Shown here piece after piece: positions 56,051-64,000 of a stretch of 64,000 bases of DNA (positions are counted from its first letter, which is position 1; the number at the start of each line of letters is the position of its first letter). The notes beneath the pieces are model-generated. The model saw only the letters and a program-made list of their open reading frames with translations, was not told the DNA's origin and did no database searches. Source of the DNA: VXYL01 sp963665195 (GTDB lineage Bacteria > Pseudomonadota > Gammaproteobacteria > Pseudomonadales > Azotimanducaceae); assembly GCA_963665195.1 (NCBI GenBank), contig OY762070.1:372001-436000 (forward strand), read 5' to 3'. The translations under genes were made by a program, and so were the position numbers.

Positions 56051-58495
56051 ATGCAAGCATTCGTCGAAGGTTCGCGACGCATGTGGATGGTCGCGGTGGC
56101 ACCGCTGGTGGCGCTCGCGCCGCCGGCGATGGCCCAGGAGGAGGGCCAGTCCGCGGCCGACGAAGATGTCGAAGTCGTGGTGGTGGTCGGCTCCCGCTTC
56201 GCCACCTCGCGGTCCGCTTCCGACGCGACCGCGCCGGTGGACATCCTTTCTGCCGAGGAGATCGGCGCGGTCGGCAACAACGCCGACCTGACGGACAGCC
56301 TGCGGGCGCTGGCGCCGTCCTACAACGCGCCGATGGCGTCCGGTGACGGCGACACCTTCGTGCGGCCCACCTCGCTGCGCGGCCTCGCGCCGGACCAGAC
56401 GCTGGTGATGGTGAACGGCAAGCGACGGCATCGGGCGGCGCTGATCGCCGAATTCGTGCCCGCGGCCGGCAAGGGCTCGCATGGCCCCAACATCGGCATG
56501 ATCCCCACTATCGCCATCGACAACGTGCAGATCCTGCGCGATGGCGCAGTGGCGCAGTACGGCGCGGACGCCATCGCCGGGGTAATCAACCTGCAGATGA
56601 AGGACGCCGCATCCGGCGGCCAGGCGAAGGTGGACTACGGCCAGTTCTTTGAGGGCGAGCGCAGCATCAAGCTGGCGGCGAACGCGGGCTTCGGCCTCGG
56701 CGCCGAGGGCTTCGCCAACTTGAGCTTCGAGTACGTGGACAACGAGGCGCTCTCGCGCGGTCGGCAGCGGCCCAATGCCCAGGCGCTGATCGACGCCGGG
56801 GTGCCCAACGTCGGCGCGGATTCGCCCTTCGACGACGCGCCCTTCGTGCAGACCTGGGGCCGTCCGCAGACCAAGGACGCCCGCTTCTTCGTCAACGCCG
56901 GGATGCCGCTCAGCGACACGGCGGACGCCTACTTCCTCTCCAACTACGCCGCCACCGAAGGCCGCTACCGATTCTTCTACCGCTCCGGCGACAACCCGGA
57001 GACGGAAGCCAACGAAGCGCATTCCACCATCCAGGCGCTCGGCATCGAGGCGGCGCTGCCGCAGGGCTTCACGCCGTACTTCGACGGCGACCATCAGGAC
57101 TTCAGCCTGATCGGCGGCGTGCGGGGCATCTGGGGCAACGGCACCACCTACGACTTCAGCATCGGCTACGGCCAGGACGAGCTGGACTTCTACCTCAACA
57201 ACACGGTGAACCCGGCGGTCGGCCTCGGCGGCAACGGCCTGCCGGCGCAGATGGGCTTCGATGTCGGGGCGCTCAAGCAACAGGAACTCAACCTCAACGC
57301 CGACTTCACGCGGCGCTTGAACGACACCATGCAGCTCGCCTACGGCGTCGAGTGGCGCGAGGAGACCTTCACGGTGATGGCTGGCGAGCCGAACTCCTAC
57401 CTCGGCCCCGGGTCGAGCGGCTTCAAGGGCTTCGAGCCGCACAACGCCGGCGAGTTCTCGCGCGACAACAGCGCCGTGTACGGCGAGATCGAGCAGGAAG
57501 TGTCCGACCGCACGCTGCTGCACTACGCACTGCGCTACGAGGACTTCTCGGACTTCGGCGGCACGCTGAACGGCAAGGTGGCCGTGCGCTACGACATCAA
57601 CGAGTTCATCACGGTGCGCGGCAGCGCCAACACGGGCTTCCACGCGCCGACGCCGGGGCAGTCCAATCTGCAGAAGGTGACGACGACGTTCGACAACGAC
57701 ACCGGCCTGCAGGTCGAGTCGGGCACGGTGCCGCCGAGCCATCCGCTGGCACTCGCCGCCGGCGGCGCCCCGCTCAAGGAAGAGACCTCCATCGACTACA
57801 GCTTCGGCGTCGTCGGCAGCGATGATCGGACGGAGATCTCGCTCGACTTCTATCTCATCGAGATCGACGGGCGCATCTTCAAGACCAAGAACCTGCCCAC
57901 CACCAACCCGGTGACGGGCATCGGCTCCAACGTGCAGTTCTTCACCAACGCGCTGAATCTGGAGGTGTTCGGGACGGACCTCGTGGTCACCCGCGGCATC
58001 GAGTGGGGCGGTTCCGGCGTCAGCACCGACTTCACCGCGGCGGTGAACCACAACCAGGTGGAGGTGGTCAGCCAATCGCTCGTGAGCGGCGTGCTGCCGG
58101 TGAGCGCGGCGGACGTCGAGGACATCGAGAACAGCTACCCGACGACGCGCTTCACGCTGACCGCGAATACCGCCTTCGACGCCCAGTGGGACCTCTTGGT
58201 GCGCGTCAACTACTACGGCGGCCACTACGACGAACGCGGCCGCATCCGCGGGCGGGACGGCAATGCGCCCACCAAGCGGCTCGACTCGACCGTCTTCGTG
58301 GACGCGGAGCTCGGCTTCGACTACAACGAGGCGATGCGCTTCACGTTCGGCGGCTCGAACATCCTGGACGAGTACATCGATGTGATCGACGCCCCGTACG
58401 CCAACCGCCTGAACGTCGGCCTGCCGTACGCCCGCCGCACGGCAGCGAACTTCGAAGGCGGCTCCTGGTACCTGCGCGCCACGTACAACTGGTAG
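56051..58495 (+). CDS. TonB-dependent outer-membrane receptor
   Basis: Receptor of 814 residues with signal peptide (WMVAVAPLVALAPPAMA). The plug domain (VVVVGSRFATSRSASDATAPVDILSAEEI, then LRGLAPDQTLVMVNGKRRHRAALI and VQILRDGAVAQYGADAIAGVINL) is at about 35-190, followed by a 22-stranded barrel ending in the aromatic ATYNW. GGAGAG precedes the ATG. The plug type, with NGKRRHR, is common in receptors of marine and environmental gammaproteobacteria. It imports an unknown substrate, perhaps a carbohydrate or siderophore. Confidence 0.93.
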   Translation: MQAFVEGSRRMWMVAVAPLVALAPPAMAQEEGQSAADEDVEVVVVVGSRFATSRSASDATAPVDILSAEEIGAVGNNADLTDSLRALAPSYNAPMASGDGDTFVRPTSLRGLAPDQTLVMVNGKRRHRAALIAEFVPAAGKGSHGPNIGMIPTIAIDNVQILRDGAVAQYGADAIAGVINLQMKDAASGGQAKVDYGQFFEGERSIKLAANAGFGLGAEGFANLSFEYVDNEALSRGRQRPNAQALIDAGVPNVGADSPFDDAPFVQTWGRPQTKDARFFVNAGMPLSDTADAYFLSNYAATEGRYRFFYRSGDNPETEANEAHSTIQALGIEAALPQGFTPYFDGDHQDFSLIGGVRGIWGNGTTYDFSIGYGQDELDFYLNNTVNPAVGLGGNGLPAQMGFDVGALKQQELNLNADFTRRLNDTMQLAYGVEWREETFTVMAGEPNSYLGPGSSGFKGFEPHNAGEFSRDNSAVYGEIEQEVSDRTLLHYALRYEDFSDFGGTLNGKVAVRYDINEFITVRGSANTGFHAPTPGQSNLQKVTTTFDNDTGLQVESGTVPPSHPLALAAGGAPLKEETSIDYSFGVVGSDDRTEISLDFYLIEIDGRIFKTKNLPTTNPVTGIGSNVQFFTNALNLEVFGTDLVVTRGIEWGGSGVSTDFTAAVNHNQVEVVSQSLVSGVLPVSAADVEDIENSYPTTRFTLTANTAFDAQWDLLVRVNYYGGHYDERGRIRGRDGNAPTKRLDSTVFVDAELGFDYNEAMRFTFGGSNILDEYIDVIDAPYANRLNVGLPYARRTAANFEGGSWYLRATYNW

Positions 58496-58565
58496 CGCCG
58501 ATGTCGTAGGCTTCCCAGCGCGTTCGGCAGCGCCGGGTCACTACGGGATCGTCTTCGCGCGGCAG

Positions 58566-58594
58566 TTGCTGGCCGGCGTGTGGAGCCCTATAGT
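58566..58594 (+). promoter_or_regulatory. Promoter of the AbrB/PIN pair
   Basis: TTGCTG and TATAGT stand 17 bp apart, ending 30 bp before the antitoxin ATG at 58624. Autoregulation by the antitoxin would be expected to act here. Confidence 0.5.
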
Positions 58595-58623
58595 TGGTGC
58601 ATGACTCTCGCTACGGAGTGCCG

Positions 58624-58869
58624 ATGCTCGCCAAAATGACGGTCGGAAACAGGCTTACGCTACCAAAGAGCGTGATTCAGGACTTGGGTACGGTGGAGTA
58701 CTTTGAGGTCGAAGCTCGAAACGGACAGGTCGTGCTGACCCCCGTTCGGATTCAGAGGACTGACGCCTTGCGTGCCAAGCTCTCGGAACTAGACCTCACG
58801 GGAAAAGATGTTCGTGACGCGGTTGAGTGGGCGCGGAAAGCCACCGCGGCCCGGCCCCGCCCGAAGTGA
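58624..58869 (+). CDS. AbrB/SpoVT-type antitoxin
   Basis: DNA-binding antitoxin of 81 residues. The N-terminal swapped-hairpin fold is MLAKMTVGNRLTLPKSVIQDLG, followed by YFEVEARNGQVVLTPV. The start at 58624 is fixed by GGAG a few bases upstream. Its C-terminal part (RDAVEWARKATA) should bind the PIN toxin encoded 42 bp downstream. Confidence 0.82.
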   Translation: MLAKMTVGNRLTLPKSVIQDLGTVEYFEVEARNGQVVLTPVRIQRTDALRAKLSELDLTGKDVRDAVEWARKATAARPRPK

Positions 58870-58910
58870 ACACTACATGCAGCGATGCGATGCATGAGGG
58901 TGTGGCACCG

Positions 58911-59351
58911 ATGCGCGCGGTCTTGGACACCAATCTGATCGTGTCCGCGCTTGTCTTTCCAGGTCGGACTACAACCGAGATCCGCTCATCTTGGACCGAA
59001 CGTCGTTTATGCCCCCTGGTGTCTGCTACAACCGTCGCGGAACTCGTCCGCGTCCTGGCCTATCCGAAGTTCCGGCTGACTGACGCCGCGCAGAGTGAAG
59101 TCCTTGCAGACTATCTGCCGTTCTGCGACGTGGTGGCAGTGCCTGATCCGCCGCCGCCCACGCCCCCGTGTCGCGACCCTCTGGACGTGCCGTTCCTCGA
59201 ACTTGCGTTGGTGGGTCAGGCGGACTGTCTCGTCACCGGAGACAGAGACCTGTTGGACCTGGGGGCTGCATTCGCATGCCCTATCGTGACGGTGCGGGAG
59301 CTGTTGGCTAAGCTTGGCCGGGCTGAGGGAGCCGGTCTTCGGCACCCGTAG
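58911..59351 (+). CDS. PIN-domain toxin, COG1569-like
   Basis: Putative toxin ribonuclease of 146 residues. MRAVLDTNLIVSALVFPG carries the first catalytic Asp, VSATTVAELVRVLAYPKF the conserved Glu, and CRDPLDVPFLELALVGQADCLVTGDRDLLDL the remaining Asp residues. All PIN acids are present, so unlike the toxin at 23182 this one looks intact. Confidence 0.85.
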   Translation: MRAVLDTNLIVSALVFPGRTTTEIRSSWTERRLCPLVSATTVAELVRVLAYPKFRLTDAAQSEVLADYLPFCDVVAVPDPPPPTPPCRDPLDVPFLELALVGQADCLVTGDRDLLDLGAAFACPIVTVRELLAKLGRAEGAGLRHP

Positions 59352-59443
59352 GCTGACGCTCGCGCTTGATGCAACCGCTTGTTGCGTCGCGAGGGCTTTG
59401 CGCGGTACGTTGTTGCGAATACAAGCCCGCGCGTGAGGCTGCC

Positions 59444-60034
59444 ATGGTTCGCAACGCTAAGCTCCCCGCCTCCTTCGTCGCCGCTTTGCTGGCTGTCGCC
59501 GCCGCTTGTCTCGCGTTCGCGGGTCAAGCGCAGGAGGCGGGGGAGGCCGTGACTGCCCATGCCAAGATCCACACTTGCGCCGAAGAGCCGCAGCATGTCG
59601 GCTGGGCGCGGCTCTCCGAGCGGCCGTCCTCGGAAGGGGTGAAGCTCGTGGATGTGACGATCCGGCTTGAAGCCTCCGGCATCGCTGAAGGGAAGCACGC
59701 GGTACACATCCACGAGACCGGGCAGTGCGAGCCGTGCGGGGCGGCCAAGGGGCACTTCGATCCGGGGCCGGCGAGCAATACCAGCCCGGACGGCAACCAC
59801 CCGTTCCATGCCGGAGACCTCGTGAACATCGTTCTGGATGCGGAGGGCAGCGGCGAGCTGACCACCACCACGTCGCGCATCACGCTCTCCCCCGGGCCGC
59901 TCTCCCTGTTCGACGCGGACGGCAGCGCCTTCATCATCCACGTCGAGGCCGACACCTACTGCCCGGAAGGCGAGGCGAAGGGCTGCGCGGGGGGCGCTAG
60001 GGCCGCCTGCGGAATCATCGAGCGGGACGCCTGA
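59444..60034 (+). CDS. sodC: Cu,Zn superoxide dismutase
   Basis: Periplasmic dismutase of 196 residues with signal peptide (FVAALLAVAAACLAFAGQAQ). Copper/zinc ligands are visible in HAVHIHETGQC, KGHFDPG, NHPFHAGDL and FIIHVEADTY. The conserved Arg is in GGARAACGII. The loop after the first His pair is short and carries CEPC, and the C-terminal region has extra Cys (TYCPEGEAKGC), unlike the typical enzyme, so additional disulfides are likely. Confidence 0.9.
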   Translation: MVRNAKLPASFVAALLAVAAACLAFAGQAQEAGEAVTAHAKIHTCAEEPQHVGWARLSERPSSEGVKLVDVTIRLEASGIAEGKHAVHIHETGQCEPCGAAKGHFDPGPASNTSPDGNHPFHAGDLVNIVLDAEGSGELTTTTSRITLSPGPLSLFDADGSAFIIHVEADTYCPEGEAKGCAGGARAACGIIERDA

Positions 60035-60060
60035 CTGCGCGCACAGGAAGCCAGCCGAGC

Positions 60061-61674
<1,614 letters not shown>

Positions 61675-61676
61675 CG

Positions 61677-63614
61677 GTGTTCGACTCGCTGCTGATCGCC
61701 AACCGCGGCGAGATCGCCTGCCGCGTCATTCGGACGGCTCGGCGGCTCGGCATCCGCACCATCGCCGTGTTCTCCGATGCGGACGCCGATGCGCTGCATG
61801 TGGCACAAGCGGATCAGGCCGTGCGCATTGGCCCCGCGCCGGCCACCGAGAGCTACCTCAATCAGGATGCGCTGCTCAAGGCGGTGGCGACGAGCGGCGC
61901 GGAAGCTGTGCATCCCGGCTACGGCTTCCTGTCCGAGAACGCCGACTTCGCGCAGGCCGTGGCCGATGCCGGCGTCACCTTCGTCGGTCCGCCGCCCGCC
62001 GCCATCCGGGCGATGGGATCCAAGATCGAAGCCAAGCGGCTGGTCGCCAACGCCGACGCACCGGTGGTACCCGGCTACGACGGCGCGGACCAGGACCCGG
62101 CGGCGCTTGCCGAACGCGCCGCCGAGATCGGCTTCCCGGTGCTCATCAAGGCGTCCATGGGCGGCGGCGGCAAAGGCATGAGGCGCGTTGACGCCGCCGA
62201 GGACTTCGCCGCCGCGCTCGCGGGCGCCAAGCGCGAGGCCGCAGCGGCATTCGGCGATGATCGCGTGCTGCTCGAACGCTATCTGACCGCGCCCAAGCAC
62301 ATCGAAGTGCAGATCCTCGCGGACGCCCACGGCGAGACGCGGTCGCTGTTCGAGCGCGACTGCTCCATCCAGCGGCGCCATCAGAAGGTGATCGAGGAAG
62401 CCCCGGCGCCGAGTGTGGACCCGACGCTGCGCGCCGCGATGGGCGAGGCAGCGATCCGGGCCGCACGCGCCGTGGACTACGTCGGCGCCGGCACGGTGGA
62501 GTTCATCGTCGAGGACGATGCCTTCTACTTCATGGAGATGAACACGCGGCTGCAGGTGGAGCATCCGGTCACCGAGGCGATTCTCGGCCTCGATCTGGTG
62601 GAGTGGCAACTTCGCATCGCCGCCGGGGAGCGGCTCGCCCTCGGCGACCTCGCCATCGACGGCCACGCCGTGGAAGCGCGCGTCTATGCGGAGAACGCCA
62701 AGCGCGGCTTCCTGCCGTCCACCGGCACGCTGCATCGCGTGGCGTTCCCCGTCGGCCGCGTCGATAGCGGCGTCCGCAGCGGCTCGGCGGTGACCATGCA
62801 CTACGACCCGATGCTGGCCAAAGTGATCGCCCACGCGCCTGACCGCGGCCAAGCCATCGCCGCGCTCGCGGACGCCTTGCGCAGGAGCGAAGTCGTCGGC
62901 GTGGAGCACAACGTCGGCTGGCTGCTGAACGTCCTGGCCCACGAGGAGTTCGCCGCCGGCAGCTATACGACCGGCACCGTGGAGCAGGACGCCAAGCAGC
63001 TCGCGCCTGCCCCGGATGCGGTGGCGACGGCGGCTGCGCTGGTAGCGACGCTGGTGGACGATGCCGGCGACAGCCCGTGGTCCGCGAGGGACGGGTTTCG
63101 GATGAACCTGCCCCATGAGCAGACGCTGCGTTTCCGGCGCGGCCGGCAGCGCTTGGAGGCGCGGCTGCTCGCGGACGGCGCGGACTTCGTGGTGCAGAGC
63201 AGCGATGGCGAGTTCCGGCTGCAGGAGCCCGTTCTGGACGCCGACATGCTGACCGCCGCGCTGCCGGATGCCGGGATCGTGCGCGTGAGGATCGTCCAGG
63301 CGGGCGGCGACATGCATGCGGTACGCGAAGGCGCGGTCGAACGGATCACGCTTCTAGAACCCGATCCGGCGGCGTTCGGGACCGCCGTCCAGCATGGCGG
63401 CCGCGTCGAGACGCCGATGCCCGGGCAGATCGTCGCTGTGCAGGTGACGACCGGGGACCGCGTGCAGGCGCAGCAGCCGCTCGCCATCCTTGAAGCGATG
63501 AAGATGGAACACGTCATCCGGGCGCCCGCCGCCGGCACGGTGAGCGGCGTGCATTGCGCCGTCGGCGAGCGCGTGTCCGAAGGCGCGGAACTGATCGTCA
63601 TCGACGCCGCTTGA
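61677..63614 (+). CDS. mccA: Biotin carboxylase/BCCP subunit of acyl-CoA carboxylase
   Basis: Alpha subunit of 645 residues. Its biotin carboxylase part (1-450) has FDSLLIANRGEIACRVIRTARRLG, the ATP-grasp loop MGGGGKGMRRV, VEHPVTE and FMEMNTRLQVEHP. A linker BT domain follows, and then the C-terminal BCCP with the biotinyl Lys609 in ILEAMKMEHVIRAP. The start is a GTG at 61677. Together with the upstream subunit it should form a methylcrotonyl-CoA carboxylase; a related acyl-CoA specificity cannot be ruled out. Confidence 0.92.
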   Translation: MFDSLLIANRGEIACRVIRTARRLGIRTIAVFSDADADALHVAQADQAVRIGPAPATESYLNQDALLKAVATSGAEAVHPGYGFLSENADFAQAVADAGVTFVGPPPAAIRAMGSKIEAKRLVANADAPVVPGYDGADQDPAALAERAAEIGFPVLIKASMGGGGKGMRRVDAAEDFAAALAGAKREAAAAFGDDRVLLERYLTAPKHIEVQILADAHGETRSLFERDCSIQRRHQKVIEEAPAPSVDPTLRAAMGEAAIRAARAVDYVGAGTVEFIVEDDAFYFMEMNTRLQVEHPVTEAILGLDLVEWQLRIAAGERLALGDLAIDGHAVEARVYAENAKRGFLPSTGTLHRVAFPVGRVDSGVRSGSAVTMHYDPMLAKVIAHAPDRGQAIAALADALRRSEVVGVEHNVGWLLNVLAHEEFAAGSYTTGTVEQDAKQLAPAPDAVATAAALVATLVDDAGDSPWSARDGFRMNLPHEQTLRFRRGRQRLEARLLADGADFVVQSSDGEFRLQEPVLDADMLTAALPDAGIVRVRIVQAGGDMHAVREGAVERITLLEPDPAAFGTAVQHGGRVETPMPGQIVAVQVTTGDRVQAQQPLAILEAMKMEHVIRAPAAGTVSGVHCAVGERVSEGAELIVIDAA

Positions 63615-63642
63615 GAGGCCGCGCCTGGGCCGCGCGTGCCGC

Positions 63643-63648
63643 TATAAT
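63643..63648 (+). promoter_or_regulatory. Consensus -10 box before the cytochrome gene
   Basis: A perfect TATAAT in GCTATAATGC lies 33 bp before the TTG start at 63682. No good -35 is seen at 17 bp, so an activator may be needed. Confidence 0.45.
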
Positions 63649-63681
63649 GCGCCGCCGTCGCGACCCGCTTCGGAGCATCCC

Positions 63682-64000
63682 TTGCCCTTGAGACCGCTCA
63701 ACCTGCGCAAAGCGCTTGCCACGGCTGCCGTCCTCACCATCGCCGCCGCTGCCTTCGGCCAAGCCGTGGATTCCGGCACTGTGGCGGACATCATCGACCG
63801 CGTCCGGCCGCTCGGCGAACTGTGCATCGAGGGCCAGGACTGCGGCGGCGACGCCGCCCCGCCCGCGCCGGCCGCGGCGCTGAGCGGCGGCGACGTGTAC
63901 GGCAAGTTCTGCCGCACCTGCCACGAGACCGGCCTCAACGAAGCGCCGAAGCTGGGCGATGCCGAGGCGTGGGCGCCGCGCATCGCCAAGGGCATGGAGG
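63682..64000 (+). CDS. Cytochrome c5-type protein, 5' part
   Basis: Incomplete at the window end. A signal peptide (ALATAAVLTIAAAAFGQA) leads to GDVYGKFCRTCHETGLNEAPKLGDAEAWAPRI, the heme-binding CxxCH and following sequence typical of cytochrome c5. A Cys pair (ELCIEGQDCGG) and an Ala/Pro linker precede the heme domain. The start is a TTG with GGAG 7 bases upstream. It would be a periplasmic or membrane-attached electron carrier. Confidence 0.82.
   Translation, partial: MPLRPLNLRKALATAAVLTIAAAAFGQAVDSGTVADIIDRVRPLGELCIEGQDCGGDAAPPAPAAALSGGDVYGKFCRTCHETGLNEAPKLGDAEAWAPRIAKGME

Overview
The window is GC-rich, gene-dense chromosomal DNA, most likely from a gammaproteobacterium. The markers are nfuA, the complete tusDCBE set, an ftsK-lolA pair with rarA nearby, a PA4642-type gene beside trxB and aat, yejABE, cobalamin-dependent metH, a TonB receptor and a methylcrotonyl-CoA-type carboxylase pair. 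No tRNA, rRNA, CRISPR array or intact insertion sequence was recognised. Base composition makes long antisense frames common; genes were chosen on recognisable domains, start sites and operon geometry.

Layout. 1-5.7 kb: a frameshifted sulfotransferase, a glycosyltransferase, a GPH-type sugar symporter and a Tat-exported amidase. 5.7-7.3 kb: a compact three-gene operon of unknown function with its own promoter. 7.8-10.65 kb: a rearranged patch of amidase fragments, membrane-anchored coiled-coil genes and a nucleotidyltransferase pair. One 2.2-kb inversion explains its two chimeric junctions. 10.9-15.2 kb: metH and nfuA, divergent. 15.5-20.5 kb: a 1657-residue secreted repeat protein. 20.6-23.0 kb: a serine hydrolase and DAHP synthase, the latter preceded by what looks like a complete aromatic-amino-acid attenuator with a leader peptide containing Tyr-Trp-Phe.

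23.2-33.4 kb is accessory-rich: a VapBC-type pair with a broken toxin, a haloalkane-dehalogenase-like hydrolase, a broken isochorismatase-like gene, an ATPase/DUF4276 pair translationally coupled to a yejABE-type peptide importer, and a Fic-family protein with a degenerate active site behind an operator array. 33.4-37.2 kb: an HTH-fused cytosine methyltransferase, a small membrane protein, aat, trxB and a PA4642 homologue. 37.3-42.5 kb: an ABC exporter, ftsK and lolA. 42.6-48.1 kb lies between lolA and rarA and holds a putative catabolic operon (FGGY kinase, amidohydrolase/deacetylase, SelA-like PLP enzyme), a HEPN-like protein and a Schlafen-type regulator.

48.3-64 kb: rarA, a sulfatase, class I aldolase, a Tet-type MFS exporter, tusDCBE, a TTC38-like TPR protein, a TonB receptor, an AbrB/PIN toxin-antitoxin pair, sodC, the two carboxylase subunits and the start of a cytochrome c5-type gene that runs off the end. 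The points most worth following up are the attenuator, the inversion with reciprocal gene fusions, the operator array at the Fic gene, and the ATPase pair in the position where yejF would be expected.
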